Positions 37,480 to 46,843 of a stretch of DNA of 51,884 bases are shown here, one piece after another. The notes under the pieces were generated by a model. It was not told the origin of the DNA and ran no database searches. It worked only from the letters and a program-made list of their open reading frames with translations. Each line of letters opens with the position of its first letter. The first letter of the stretch is position 1. This DNA is from Gammaproteobacteria bacterium (GTDB lineage Bacteria > Pseudomonadota > Gammaproteobacteria > JAJFJF01): assembly GCA_021774255.1 (NCBI GenBank), contig JAJFJF010000030.1, forward strand, positions 1-51,884, in the 5' to 3' direction. The position numbers were made by a program, and so were the translations under genes.

Positions 37480-38382
37480 TTATTCTGTTAAGGTTAAAAA
37501 GACCGACTCTAACGTGGGCTCGCCAATGTGCAAATCCATGATCTCAACACCCGCGTGCCGTAAAGCATGCAACACATCGGCAATGGGATCGTCTTTGCGA
37601 TGTAAACGAAACGTGAAGTCCGTGTCTTTTTGCTCGTGCAGCAAAGGCACTAAACGCTCAGGCAGCTTTTCGGGTGCTTCAGACACGGTCACGCGCAACA
37701 TGCGATACGGATTACGCGCTAATAAACCCTGCTTAGAATCCAGGGCAACCACTTCACCTTGATTGATAATTGCAATCTGGTTACACAAAGCTTCCGCTTC
37801 TTCTAAGTAGTGTGTTGTTAAAATGATGGTATGGCCTTCTTGATGCAGTTTTGTGGTGAATTGCCATAAAATTTTGCGCAATTCCACATCCACACCGGCC
37901 GTTGGCTCATCTAATACCAACACAGCGGGACGATGCACCAAGGCCTGCGCAATTAAGACGCGACGTTTCATACCGCCCGACAAGGCGCGCATGCGCGTGT
38001 TCATTTTTGAGGTAAGGTGTAAGGTTTCAAGTAACTCTTCAATCCATGCCCGGTTGCTACGCCCCAAACCAAAATAACCCGATTGGATCCGCAGCATTTC
38101 ACCTACGGTAAAAAACGGGTCAAACACCACTTCTTGTGGCACCACCCCTAAGTGCTGGCGTGCTTGCCGATATTGCTTCACCACGTCAAAGCCCATGACG
38201 CTCACCTCCCCTGAGGTGGCGCGCGTTAACCCCGCCATCACGCTGATCAAGGTTGTTTTGCCCGCACCGTTTGGGCCCAGTAAACCAAAAAATTCACCTT
38301 GCGGGATAGTTAAATCAACATTATTGAGTGCATGCACACCTGGATAATGTTTATGAAGGCTATGGATCGAAACAGCAGACAT
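37480..38382 (-). CDS. ABC exporter ATPase (YadG-like)
   Basis: 300 residues, with Walker [10 protein letters not shown] (about 36-44), the LSGGMKRRVLIAQAL signature and Walker B VLVLDEPTAGVD, followed by the TTHYLEEAEALC switch histidine. The C-terminal extension is typical of ABC-2-partner ATPases. It powers the permease gene immediately downstream. It sits 16 bp after mlaB on the same strand, so it may be transcribed with the Mla operon although it is not part of the Mla complex. Confidence 0.92.
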   Translation of the reverse strand: MSAVSIHSLHKHYPGVHALNNVDLTIPQGEFFGLLGPNGAGKTTLISVMAGLTRATSGEVSVMGFDVVKQYRQARQHLGVVPQEVVFDPFFTVGEMLRIQSGYFGLGRSNRAWIEELLETLHLTSKMNTRMRALSGGMKRRVLIAQALVHRPAVLVLDEPTAGVDVELRKILWQFTTKLHQEGHTIILTTHYLEEAEALCNQIAIINQGEVVALDSKQGLLARNPYRMLRVTVSEAPEKLPERLVPLLHEQKDTDFTFRLHRKDDPIADVLHALRHAGVEIMDLHIGEPTLESVFLTLTE

Positions 38383-38398
38383 TATCGTTTTTTACTTT

Positions 38399-38728
38399 CT
38401 AATCTTTTGACGCGGTATCACGCTCGACAGGCAACAATTCTTCTACGCCTGCCACCTGGGCAATCGCGAGCATCTGTGAAGGCAGATGGGTAAAGTGCAA
38501 TGTTTTTTGCAGCTGGGCGGCATAACGCAGCCAGTGAAACAGCAGGGCTAACCCGGTGCTATCACTGTGTATGACTTTTGAGAGGTCAAAAGTGAGTGAA
38601 ACCGCCGTGACACTGTCTAAACAGGCAATGCCTTCCGCCAGCATGGTGTTTGCTGTGCTCGCGCATAAATAGCCTTCAACACCAATATGTTGATCGCCGT
38701 CAAAGGCTAAACTGGCTGTGTGCATCAT
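38399..38728 (-). CDS. mlaB: MlaB, STAS-domain subunit of the Mla phospholipid transporter
   Basis: 109 residues with the STAS pattern: VSLTFDLSKVIHSDSTGLALLFHWLRYAAQ, where the D-S-T-G loop matches the anti-sigma-antagonist fold. MlaB binds the MlaF ATPase on the cytoplasmic side and supports complex assembly. It is last of the mlaF-E-D-C-B run, 12 bp after mlaC, with AAGGTAAAG before the ATG. Confidence 0.9.
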   Translation of the reverse strand: MMHTASLAFDGDQHIGVEGYLCASTANTMLAEGIACLDSVTAVSLTFDLSKVIHSDSTGLALLFHWLRYAAQLQKTLHFTHLPSQMLAIAQVAGVEELLPVERDTASKD

Positions 38729-38740
38729 GTTAGCTTTACC

Positions 38741-39397
38741 TTAGCCTGCATTTTCTGTATCAGCACCGGCGTCTGGATCATTGGCATGCAACAGGAGCTC
38801 TTGATTACGCATCGCCAGATCATCAATCACGGCTTGCAAGCCACGCCGGCTGATCTCACTATCAAACTGCGCACGAAAGCTTTGTAAAAAACTCACGCCC
38901 GCAATGCTGATGTCATAAATTTTCCATTGGTCATCACGACGAATAAGGCGGTAAAGCAAATCAATATCTTCTTGCCCTGGCACCTTGGCGGCCGCATGCA
39001 CCTGCACACGACTTTTATCTTCCCACGACTCGCGCATGGGGAAATAAACAATGGTTTCATTTTCATAATCTGCCAGTGCCGTAGCGTAAGTACGTACCAA
39101 TAAGGTTGTAAATTCCTGCGAAAATTCTTCACGCTGCGCAGGGGTCGCTTCACCCCAATTTTTCCGGCCTAATGCGATTTTTGTCATGCTATCAAAGTCA
39201 ACATGCGGGAAAACAATCTCTTCCACAATCGCATAGGTGCGTTTGCGATCTGTTTTCAACGCTGTCTTTTCTCTTTTTAACGTATTAATCATTTCTTGAG
39301 TGGTTGCTTCAAGCATGACCAGCGGACTCTCAATTGCCCATGCGGCGCTCATACAAGCACTCAATATCAGTGCAAATAATCCTTTGCTTACTTTCAT
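38741..39397 (-). CDS. mlaC: MlaC, periplasmic phospholipid-binding protein
   Basis: 218 residues with a signal peptide (cleavage near AWA, about residue 20). The family features include FPHVDFDSMTKIALGRKNW and FSQEFTTLLVRTYATALADYENE, and a later YDISIAGVSFLQSFRAQFDSEI strand-helix. MlaC carries phospholipid between the outer-membrane MlaA complex and inner-membrane MlaFEDB. AGGAGGCGAG precedes the ATG, which overlaps the mlaD stop by one base. No mlaA is in the window. Confidence 0.95.
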   Translation of the reverse strand: MKVSKGLFALILSACMSAAWAIESPLVMLEATTQEMINTLKREKTALKTDRKRTYAIVEEIVFPHVDFDSMTKIALGRKNWGEATPAQREEFSQEFTTLLVRTYATALADYENETIVYFPMRESWEDKSRVQVHAAAKVPGQEDIDLLYRLIRRDDQWKIYDISIAGVSFLQSFRAQFDSEISRRGLQAVIDDLAMRNQELLLHANDPDAGADTENAG

Positions 39398-39870
39398 TAC
39401 TCGCCTCCTGTTTTGCTGATCTGGCCTGCTACAAATTGACCGATTAAGTCTTCTAAAATCAAGGCTTGATACGTTTCTTCAATTTCATCCCCATCGCGTA
39501 GAAACGCATCATCAAACCCTAATGCAATACTGATATAGTTATCACCCAGTATGCCTCTTGTTTTAATGCTGGCAGCACTATCGATAGGCAAATTGTTAAT
39601 ATTGGCATCAATCTCCATCGTCACAATGGCCGTGTAATATTCTTTATTAAGAGTGATCGCTTTTACCTGGCCAATTTGTACACCGGCCACCGCCACCGCG
39701 GCTCGCCGTTTTAAACTACCGATATCGCCAAATTGCGCCGTCAATTCATAGGTTTTCTGTGGGGTAATGTGCGTCAAACCACTGACCTGCAATGCCAGTA
39801 AAGCGAACGCAATCAGCCCGACAATCATAAAAAACCCGACGCCCACTTCCACAATCTTTTTATTTCTCAT
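39397..39870 (-). CDS. mlaD: MlaD, MCE-domain subunit
   Basis: 157 residues: one N-terminal membrane helix (about 8-28) and an MCE domain with LTAQFGDIGSLKRRAAVAVAGVQIGQV and IKTRGILGDNYISIALG, the latter the conserved pore-forming region. MlaD hexamers form the periplasmic ring that passes lipid between MlaC and MlaE. GAGAGG precedes the ATG; it directly follows mlaE. Confidence 0.96.
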   Translation of the reverse strand: MRNKKIVEVGVGFFMIVGLIAFALLALQVSGLTHITPQKTYELTAQFGDIGSLKRRAAVAVAGVQIGQVKAITLNKEYYTAIVTMEIDANINNLPIDSAASIKTRGILGDNYISIALGFDDAFLRDGDEIEETYQALILEDLIGQFVAGQISKTGGE

Positions 39871-40653
39871 TTATACCTCTCCAAACATGACTGCGGTCAG
39901 CAGAAAGTCTAATCCTAAAATAGCTAATGAAGAATGCACCACCGTACGTGTCGTGGCACGGCCAATGCCTTCTGACGTCGGTTCAGCCACATACCCTTGA
40001 TAAACGGCAATCCAGGTAATCACTGCCCCAAACACTACACTTTTAATAATACCGTTCAAGGTATCTTCTCGAAAATCGACTGCTGCGCGCATGTTGCCCC
40101 AAAAAGCACCTTCACTCACGCCTAACCACTGCACGCCCACCATATAACTGCCGTAGATGGCCACCACGCTAAAAATGATCGCTAATATCGGTAAGGAAAT
40201 TTGCCCCGCCCAAAAACGCGGTGCAATAATGCGGCGCAACGGGTCAACGCCCATCATTTCTAAACTCGACAACTGTTCGGTGGCTTTCATCAAACCAATT
40301 TCAGCTGTCAGTGCAGAGCCTGCGCGCCCTGCAAATAATAAAGCAGCGACCACCGGCCCCAGTTCACGCAACAGCGTTAAAGACACCATGGTGCCCAACG
40401 CACTTTCTGCGCCAAAATCCACTAAAATGCTATAACCTTGTAACCCCAGCACCATGCCAATAAACAAGCCCGACACCACAATAATAATGAGGGAAAAAAC
40501 ACCCACAGAATACAGCTGTTTCACGAGCAGCTTAAAACCTAACACCACATTCGGTCGCCCGACCAAAGCAGAGACTAAAAACAAACCGGCCCAACCAAAC
40601 TTAGCGCAGACAGACAGCCCCGCATGACCAAAACGTTGAAGACTCCTGATCAT
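39871..40653 (-). CDS. mlaE: MlaE, permease subunit of the Mla transporter
   Basis: 260 residues, the size of E. coli MlaE, with about five membrane helices and the family stretch [37 protein letters not shown], the cytoplasmic coupling region facing MlaF. The GGAGGAT site overlaps the end of mlaF, and the genes overlap by 4 bases. It is the inner-membrane channel of the phospholipid transporter. Confidence 0.96.
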   Translation of the reverse strand: MIRSLQRFGHAGLSVCAKFGWAGLFLVSALVGRPNVVLGFKLLVKQLYSVGVFSLIIIVVSGLFIGMVLGLQGYSILVDFGAESALGTMVSLTLLRELGPVVAALLFAGRAGSALTAEIGLMKATEQLSSLEMMGVDPLRRIIAPRFWAGQISLPILAIIFSVVAIYGSYMVGVQWLGVSEGAFWGNMRAAVDFREDTLNGIIKSVVFGAVITWIAVYQGYVAEPTSEGIGRATTRTVVHSSLAILGLDFLLTAVMFGEV

Positions 40654-41450
40654 AAAAAATCATCCTCCAAAGGCTCAGCCGGATAATGAAACGGCACTAA
40701 CCCATCTGGTAGACCACGAATAAATTGTTTCACGCGCGGAGACTCATCGGCCCGTATCGCGTCAGGCGTACCATGACCAATCACTTTATTATTAGCAATC
40801 ACATACACATAATCGGCCACACCCAGTGTTTCATCAATATCATGTGACACAATAATAGAGGTCATGTTTAAGGCATCGTTTAATAAGCGAATGAGTTTCA
40901 CCAAAATGCCCATGGCGATCGGATCTTGCCCCGCAAAAGGCTCGTCGTACATAATAAAATCAGGATCAAGCGCAATGGCCCGCGCTAGCGCCACGCGGCG
41001 CGCCATGCCGCCCGATAATTCATGCGGCATTAACCGCCGTGCACCGCGCAAACCCACGGCTTCCAGTTTCATGAGCACGAGATCGTGGATCATGCTATCG
41101 GATAAATCGGTATGCTCACGCAAGGGGAAGGCGACATTTTCAAATACATCAATGTCGGTAAACAGCGCCGCGCTTTGAAACAACATGCCCATGCGCTCGC
41201 GCACATGATAAAGCTGATCGCGTGAAAGCGTGGGGATGTTGCGGCCATCCACTTCCACCGTGCCAGTATTGGGCCTGAGTTGCCCGCCGATTAAACGCAA
41301 TAATGTGGTTTTGCCGGTGCCACTGGGGCCCATGATGCCCGTAATTTTACCGCGAGGAATATCCAAATTCACGCCATCAAAAATGGGGCGGGCCTCCCGA
41401 AAGAAACTTAAATCTCTGATTTTTATAAGAATATCCGATTGTTCGGTCAT
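40650..41450 (-). CDS. mlaF: MlaF, ATPase of the Mla transporter
   Basis: 266 residues with Walker [12 protein letters not shown] (about 40-50), signature [15 protein letters not shown] and Walker [14 protein letters not shown]. The C-terminal extension after residue 240 is the MlaF-type tail that contacts a neighbouring subunit. It is first in the minus-strand mla operon and is divergent from yrbG, with 85 bp between, the usual gammaproteobacterial layout. Confidence 0.96.
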   Translation of the reverse strand: MTEQSDILIKIRDLSFFREARPIFDGVNLDIPRGKITGIMGPSGTGKTTLLRLIGGQLRPNTGTVEVDGRNIPTLSRDQLYHVRERMGMLFQSAALFTDIDVFENVAFPLREHTDLSDSMIHDLVLMKLEAVGLRGARRLMPHELSGGMARRVALARAIALDPDFIMYDEPFAGQDPIAMGILVKLIRLLNDALNMTSIIVSHDIDETLGVADYVYVIANNKVIGHGTPDAIRADESPRVKQFIRGLPDGLVPFHYPAEPLEDDFL

Positions 41451-41535
41451 CAGTCTGCCTAAATACCTTTAATCTACCTAGTATAACCCAGTTCACCCAC
41501 TTCCAGCTATCAATCACTTCACGTTACAATACAGC

Positions 41536-42498
41536 ATGTTGCTTATCATTATGACCCTCCTCATCGGCCTAATCCTACTCATTTGGAGTGCCGATCGCTT
41601 TATCACTGGCAGTGTCGCCATTGCCTCTCACTTTGGGCTTTCGCCGTTACTCATTGGTCTGACTTTAGTCGCACTGGGCACCTCTGCCCCCGAAATGATT
41701 GTGTCGATTATCGCCGCCCTCAATGGCAACCCTAATTTAGGTATCGGTAACGCCATCGGCTCCAACATCACCAATATCGGTTTGGTGTTGGGGATCACCG
41801 CGCTTTGCTTGCCTTTAAAAGTGCATGCCAGTGTTTATCGACGTGACTTACCGATGTTATTTGCGATCATGGTGGGTTCAGGTTTACTGCTTATCAATGG
41901 CTACTTCTCTCGCTTGGATGGCGCGCTATTATTGTTGGGGTTGCTGGGCCTGCTCGCCTGGCTCACCTATTTAAGCGTAAAAACGCAGCCCCACACCCCG
42001 CCTGAACTCCATGGCGAACGCCCTGCTTTTCGCAAAATCCCCTTTTGGCGTGGTGTGATGTGGTTTCTGATTGGCTTGGCCGTGCTGCTCGTGAGTGCGC
42101 GCATTTTAGTAAGCGGTGCGGTGAGTCTGGCGCAACTATTAGGCGTGAGTGATTTGGTCATTGGCTTGACCGTGATTGCGATTGGCACCAGTTTGCCTGA
42201 ACTGGCAGCCTCGCTAACAGGGGTGATCAAAAAACACCATGACATTGCCATCGGCAATGTGCTGGGCTCCAATATGTTTAACCTGCTCGGTGTGCTGGCC
42301 TTTCCAGGCTTGTTGGCGCCAGGGCGCTTGGAGCCGGCCGTGTTGACGCGCGACTATCCTGTGATGCTGGGGATGACAGTACTGCTGATGTTGTTAGCCT
42401 TTCGGCTACATAAAGAGAAACGTTTAAATCGAGTGGGCGGTGCGGTGTTGCTGCTGGGGTATGGGGGGTATCTGGTGTTCTTGGCTGGGGCGAACTAA
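41536..42498 (+). CDS. yrbG: YrbG-type calcium/sodium antiporter (CaCA family)
   Basis: 320 residues with about ten membrane helices in two inverted halves. Each half carries the CaCA alpha-repeat motif: GLTLVALGTSAPEMIVSI with GNAIGSNITNIG, and GLTVIAIGTSLPELAASL with GNVLGSNMFNLLG. Members exchange Ca2+ or other cations for Na+ or H+ across the inner membrane. In many relatives kdsD follows yrbG at once; here a repeat and a foreign-looking gene separate them. Confidence 0.95.
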   Translation: MLLIIMTLLIGLILLIWSADRFITGSVAIASHFGLSPLLIGLTLVALGTSAPEMIVSIIAALNGNPNLGIGNAIGSNITNIGLVLGITALCLPLKVHASVYRRDLPMLFAIMVGSGLLLINGYFSRLDGALLLLGLLGLLAWLTYLSVKTQPHTPPELHGERPAFRKIPFWRGVMWFLIGLAVLLVSARILVSGAVSLAQLLGVSDLVIGLTVIAIGTSLPELAASLTGVIKKHHDIAIGNVLGSNMFNLLGVLAFPGLLAPGRLEPAVLTRDYPVMLGMTVLLMLLAFRLHKEKRLNRVGGAVLLLGYGGYLVFLAGAN

Positions 42499-42646
42499 CC
42501 CCTCACCCCAACTCTCTCCCCTTAAAGGGGAGAGGGAGTCATTCTGTAGGAAAACGGCTACTTGCCTCCCGAAGCCTTGGCGTAGGGAGGCCCAAAGCGC
42601 TCGGAGGCATGCTTCTCGCCCCCTTAAAGGGGAGAGGGAATCATTC
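42499..42646. repeat. Composite palindromic repeat: two copies of the GGGGAGAGGG unit around a second hairpin
   Basis: A full palindrome CCCCTCACCCCAACTC...AAAGGGGAGAGGG (42499-42536) is followed about 100 bases later by a second CCCCTTAAAGGGGAGAGGG (42620-42638). Both are followed by (A)GTCATTCT or AATCATTCT, so about 27 bp are directly repeated. Between them lies a hairpin with GCCTCCC/GGGAGGC arms (about 42565-42592). The rest of the 350-bp gap, to 42848, is AT-rich with no gene; a T-rich tract near 42747-42754 may help terminate yrbG. Confidence 0.75.
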
Positions 42647-42848
42647 TTTTCAATTTCTGCAGAGCGCATAAAAAGCACCTTTTTAAACCAGCAATGCTCA
42701 AAAAAAGAAGCTTTTATTTAGTAATATAAATGACTAAAGAGTCGTCCTTTTTTTGAGCCTACGGCATTTTTAACTCAAAATGAAAAACAAAGAATATTTT
42801 TGACATATCCATTGTACTGGTCTGTTTATCTGACAAGGCAAGAGGGCA

Positions 42849-45098
42849 TCAAGTTTCCTCTTCCAGCTCCACCTCGCGCCGTTCACGCTCTCTGGGAGGG
42901 GTTCTGCCCCAGGCCAGGCTGCTGAGATCATCACCATAACCATGCGCCTTCAAAAAGGTCTGGGGCGCCCGCGCAAGCTGGGCCAATTCCTCAGAGAGTG
43001 TCGCTTGCTTTCTGGCAGGCTGAGCCTGAGCCGCAACCAATTGTTCCTTGAGCAACGTAACTGCGTCGCGCATTGCCTGGTTCACCTGATTTGAAAAAGT
43101 ATGATCTCTGGTGAGTTCATTAAGCTGCTGCGCATAAGCATCAGTAGTGTCCTTCCACATCTTGATGGCCAGCCCCAGCATGACCTCCATCTTCTTTGCG
43201 TGGTCCAGTGCTTCAACGCTTGCGCCAATGCCCAGGATCAAAAGCATCTGCGCCTCCGCTTTTTCCTCGGGCGCAAGGCAAAAGCTCAGCATTTGCACGG
43301 GCATCGCAGCAACATCAAGCACCCCCGAGCTGTTGGCCAGTGACGTGGCAATCACGATGATCGGGAAGAAAATGTAGTCATTCCAAATCGAATTCCAATT
43401 TTCATGGTGGTAGAGCGCCAAATAAGCCATGCCCGTATACGCAAACAAGGCGCACCAGAGCAAGCCCACCACCATGATCAGATAAAGGACAAAGAAAAAC
43501 AGCGTATCAAACCACACCAGCGGCATCGCCATGAACCAGGTATCCCTCTCCTTTTCTTTGATGAAACAAAGCTTTGCGTAAATCAAGGTGCCAAAAAAGA
43601 AAGTCTGCTTAATATAGATAATGACAGCCATGATCACTAAAATGAACCATCCCCAGTGCTCATAAGCCATATCCAAAGAGCTAAAAAAAGTGTCCCAATA
43701 CAAGGTCAAACCTATCCCTATGAATGCAATAACGGTCGCAAACGCAGCGATAGCCCTCTCCAGCCCTTCACTTGTTGCTTGTTGTACCACAAGCCCTTCA
43801 CTTGTTGTTTGTTGTTCCACATCTGGCGCCCGAATAACCTGGCGCTTCGCAATAGCACGCACGCGCACACGCGTTTCAAGAAGATCGCGAAGGGGCTTGC
43901 TATCTCGGAGTTTGTTGCCTGAGAAGGTGCCATCGCGGCTTAGGAAAGGCGCGATCTCCGTCTGCAAGGTCTCCCCATCATTGCGGTATAGCCTCTTCAA
44001 ATAAAAAAGATAGCTCGTAAAGGCAGCAAGGTAGGTCCCATGCAGCTTGATGATAGTGTCTTGCAGCTGGTATTCACGTTTCTCTTTCCAGAGTTTATCA
44101 AGACACCATTGCACCCACGCCCACAAATCTCGCTCACGCAAGCGGCAGACCAACAAACCGATCTTGATACGCGCGTCAACAACTTGTGGGTTTGCTGCAA
44201 AGGTCGCGATGGCGTTAAAGGTCAGCGGGAACTGTGTTGCTGCGGCGATCAGACTCATGAACCAATGATCCCACACCCAATCGTCAATCAAATCGAGCAC
44301 CCAGTCAGAATACGTGGGACCACAATCGCCACCACTGCTGCTCGCGCTGCTTTCATCCTCTTTCGCGGTTCTTGCTTTTTCCGCAAGGAAAAAGAAAGGC
44401 AAACAAAAGATTGCAGCCCATATTATCATCCAAATGACCCATTTGGTGCTGTGCCCTTTGCGCAAATGCTGAAATCTTGTGGGTATATGCGCAAATAGCC
44501 GGCGCGTCATCAAGAAATTCATCAGTGTAAACCCTATGAGCAGACTCACATTGATGATGCGCGATGTCCACCTTGCGTTCCTGTGTGCTGCGCACTCTCC
44601 TGTCCATGCGTCCAGCCCTAAAAAGTTCGCCTTGGGCTCTTCAACATAGGCATCTGCCAGCCCGCCGTAAATCAGCGTCATGGCAACAAATGCAAGCACA
44701 ATGGCAGCATTAAGAAAAGAGACCGCACAACAACCGTGATCGCCATTCAAACGCCTTGCTTTTCTCCTAGGGTCGTAAGGGCGAATACCTTTTCTGGGTT
44801 GATTGTCAGCACACCACACACTGTTGTTGTAGTACAGGTTTGCGTGCTTAAACCCCTCTTGTAGACCCACCGAAACACGTCTCCAAGCAACCACCAGCTG
44901 ATCGCCAAGCGTGCCGTCCAGCAAGTCATCGAAGTCTGCATTCACACCCTTGGCGGTAACCACAGGGCTTAGCGGGTTCTCAAGCAGAGGGGGGGTGTCA
45001 TCATCATCTCCTACACCATTTATTGCATCGGCACTTCCCTCTCCTCTTTGCACCCTTTTACTAAAGGCTCGCGGTTGCTTGCTTTTGCGAGTAAACAT
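42849..45098 (-). CDS. Large multi-pass membrane protein, family not recognised
   Basis: 749 residues from the ATG at 45098; a TTG seven codons earlier is less likely. An N-terminal basic and acidic cytoplasmic-type region of about 130 residues is followed by roughly nine or ten hydrophobic helices in two groups (about 135-330 and 455-620), a soluble central part, and a C-terminal coiled-coil-like, charged tail ending in poly-acidic residues. A 30-bp tandem duplication lies in the central part. I know no family with this layout. It is opposite in strand to both neighbours and separates yrbG from kdsD. Insertion of a foreign gene is inferred. Roles such as a host-interaction protein or channel cannot be supported from sequence. 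Confidence 0.6.
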   Translation of the reverse strand: MFTRKSKQPRAFSKRVQRGEGSADAINGVGDDDDTPPLLENPLSPVVTAKGVNADFDDLLDGTLGDQLVVAWRRVSVGLQEGFKHANLYYNNSVWCADNQPRKGIRPYDPRRKARRLNGDHGCCAVSFLNAAIVLAFVAMTLIYGGLADAYVEEPKANFLGLDAWTGECAAHRNARWTSRIINVSLLIGFTLMNFLMTRRLFAHIPTRFQHLRKGHSTKWVIWMIIWAAIFCLPFFFLAEKARTAKEDESSASSSGGDCGPTYSDWVLDLIDDWVWDHWFMSLIAAATQFPLTFNAIATFAANPQVVDARIKIGLLVCRLRERDLWAWVQWCLDKLWKEKREYQLQDTIIKLHGTYLAAFTSYLFYLKRLYRNDGETLQTEIAPFLSRDGTFSGNKLRDSKPLRDLLETRVRVRAIAKRQVIRAPDVEQQTTSEGLVVQQATSEGLERAIAAFATVIAFIGIGLTLYWDTFFSSLDMAYEHWGWFILVIMAVIIYIKQTFFFGTLIYAKLCFIKEKERDTWFMAMPLVWFDTLFFFVLYLIMVVGLLWCALFAYTGMAYLALYHHENWNSIWNDYIFFPIIVIATSLANSSGVLDVAAMPVQMLSFCLAPEEKAEAQMLLILGIGASVEALDHAKKMEVMLGLAIKMWKDTTDAYAQQLNELTRDHTFSNQVNQAMRDAVTLLKEQLVAAQAQPARKQATLSEELAQLARAPQTFLKAHGYGDDLSSLAWGRTPPRERERREVELEEET
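43762..43821 (-). repeat. In-frame 30-bp tandem duplication
   Basis: Two adjacent 30-base units (43762-43791 and 43792-43821) differ at only two positions. Each encodes ten residues of the type VVQQATSEGL in the membrane protein at 42849-45098. The near identity suggests a recent duplication. Confidence 0.9.
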
Positions 45099-45279
45099 CG
45101 TTTGGCAACGCCTGATCAAAAAGCTTCAAAAAGAGATTTTTACTTCAAAATGAGCCGCTCAAGCTTTAAGTTGGGTTCTTAGGTAGTGGGGTAACATCCG
45201 AATGTAAGTTATGAATAGTACTCGAGAAAAAGAAACGATGTTTAATTATGAGCGCAAAATGCCTTTATTTCGCTGGGAA

Positions 45280-45290
45280 TATGGTAAAAT
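45280..45290 (+). promoter_or_regulatory. Extended -10 element directly before kdsD
   Basis: TATGGTAAAAT contains TGN followed by TAAAAT (hexamer 45285-45290), the extended -10 form. No good -35 is seen. The kdsD ATG at 45298 would lie at or next to the start of transcription, so a leaderless or near-leaderless mRNA is possible. It may also be chance. Confidence 0.4.
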
Positions 45291-45297
45291 AATGCCC

Positions 45298-46302
45298 ATG
45301 ATAACTGACTTAAAAGCAACACCGACCCAGCTAGAAAAAGACAAATTATGTCAGCTGGGGCTAGCGGTGATTAAAACCGAAGCAGAGGCCATTGCGGCAC
45401 TGCGCTCCCGCATTGATGATAAATTTGCCTTAGCTTGCCAGCACTTACTGGCCTGCCGTGGCCGCATTGTGGTCATGGGCATGGGGAAATCTGGCCACAT
45501 TGGCGGCAAAATTGCCGCCACCCTGGCCAGCACCGGCAGCCCTGCCTTCTTTGTTCACCCGGGGGAAGCCAGCCACGGTGATATGGGCATGATCACCATT
45601 AACGACGTGGTACTCGCTATTTCGTACTCCGGCAAGACCGATGAGATCACGACCCTGTTACCGCTTATCAAGCGCCTCGGGGTGCCGCTCATCAGCCTGA
45701 CGGGGGCGCCTGACTCGCCGCTGGCCCGTGCAGCCACCGTGCATATTGACACCAGTGTCTCAAAAGAAGCCTGCCCGTTGCAGCTTGCCCCTACCGCCAG
45801 TACCACGGCGGCACTGGCCATGGGCGATGCGCTGGCCATTGCCCTGCTCGAAGCACGCGGCTTTACCACGGAAGATTTTGCTCTGTCGCACCCAGGTGGC
45901 AGCTTAGGGCGCCGTCTACTCTTACACATCGACGACATCATGCATGACGGCGACGCCGTGCCCAAAGTATCACTGAATGCGTCACTGCAAGAAACCTTGC
46001 TTGAAATGACACAAAAAGGGCTGGGCATGACCGCGGTCACTGACGAAAATAATAAACTCGTAGGCGTGTTTACCGACGGTGACTTGCGCCGCGTGTTTGA
46101 TCAAAACGTTGACCTACACAGTGCACAGATTGAGCAGCTCATGACCAAAAATTGCATCACGGTACAAGCTGGTTTATTAGCGGCAGAAGCACTCCATATC
46201 ATGCAAAAAAACAAAATCAATGCGCTTGTGGTCGTGGATGCACAGCAAGCTGTGATCGGTGCACTCAACACCCACGACTTACTACGCGCCGGCGTCATTT
46301 AA
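45298..46302 (+). CDS. kdsD: Arabinose-5-phosphate isomerase
   Basis: 334 residues from the ATG at 45298 (E. coli KdsD 328); an ATG two codons earlier is also possible and longer extensions have no family match. The SIS domain has VMGMGKSGHIGGKIAATLASTGSPAFFVHPGEASHGD, and two CBS domains follow (IMHDGDAVPKV and LMTKNCITVQ, about residues 205-330). The enzyme converts ribulose 5-phosphate to arabinose 5-phosphate for Kdo synthesis. It is first of the kdsD-kdsC-lptC-lptA-lptB line. The start lacks a ribosome binding site but an extended -10 lies just upstream. Confidence 0.95.
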   Translation: MITDLKATPTQLEKDKLCQLGLAVIKTEAEAIAALRSRIDDKFALACQHLLACRGRIVVMGMGKSGHIGGKIAATLASTGSPAFFVHPGEASHGDMGMITINDVVLAISYSGKTDEITTLLPLIKRLGVPLISLTGAPDSPLARAATVHIDTSVSKEACPLQLAPTASTTAALAMGDALAIALLEARGFTTEDFALSHPGGSLGRRLLLHIDDIMHDGDAVPKVSLNASLQETLLEMTQKGLGMTAVTDENNKLVGVFTDGDLRRVFDQNVDLHSAQIEQLMTKNCITVQAGLLAAEALHIMQKNKINALVVVDAQQAVIGALNTHDLLRAGVI

Positions 46303-46308
46303 TCTTTT

Positions 46309-46842
46309 ATGTTAACGAGCAAAGCAGCCTTCCTCCAAAAAGCCCAGTCCACAAAACTGGTGGCATTCGATGTCGACGGTGTCTTCACCAGCGGCAACCT
46401 TTATTTAAGCGGCGCCAAAGAAGAGGCTCTTGGCTTTTATATTCACGATGGCTTGGGTATCAAATTGCTTCACCGTATCGGTATGGAAGTGGCGATTATC
46501 AGCAGCCGCGCGCCTGAGAGTGTGAAAGCACGCATGACGTATTTAGGCATCAAGCATTTGTATCTGGGCCAAGCGGATAAACGCATTGCCTTTAATGCGC
46601 TGCTGACCAAGCTTGACCTGACGCCAGAACAAGTGGCGTATGTCGGCGATGATTTACCCGACATTCCCCCCATCCGTGCAGCGGGCCTCGGTATTGCTGT
46701 TGCCAACGCACACCCGGCGGTGGTGCAGCAAGCCGATTGGCAAACTATAAAGTCTGGCGGGCAAGGTGCGGTGCGTGAAGTGTGCGACTTGTTTTTAGAA
46801 GCACAAGGCAAGCTCGATACCGTGTTAGCGGAATATTTATAA
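46309..46842 (+). CDS. kdsC: 3-deoxy-D-manno-octulosonate 8-phosphate phosphatase
   Basis: 177 residues (E. coli 188). The HAD motif I is FDVDGVFTSG (Asp21 nucleophile, Asp23 acid), motif II ISSRAPESV, and motif IV VGDDLPDIPPIRAAGLGIAVANAHP. KdsC removes phosphate from Kdo-8-P in LPS core synthesis. It is 6 bp after kdsD and one base before lptC, in the standard order. Confidence 0.96.
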   Translation: MLTSKAAFLQKAQSTKLVAFDVDGVFTSGNLYLSGAKEEALGFYIHDGLGIKLLHRIGMEVAIISSRAPESVKARMTYLGIKHLYLGQADKRIAFNALLTKLDLTPEQVAYVGDDLPDIPPIRAAGLGIAVANAHPAVVQQADWQTIKSGGQGAVREVCDLFLEAQGKLDTVLAEYL

Positions 46843-46843
46843 T

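Noticed and set aside
42424..42721. Open frames over the composite repeat after yrbG, on both strands
   Set aside because: They consist of translated palindromic repeats (LSPLKGERE-type residues) with no independent support.
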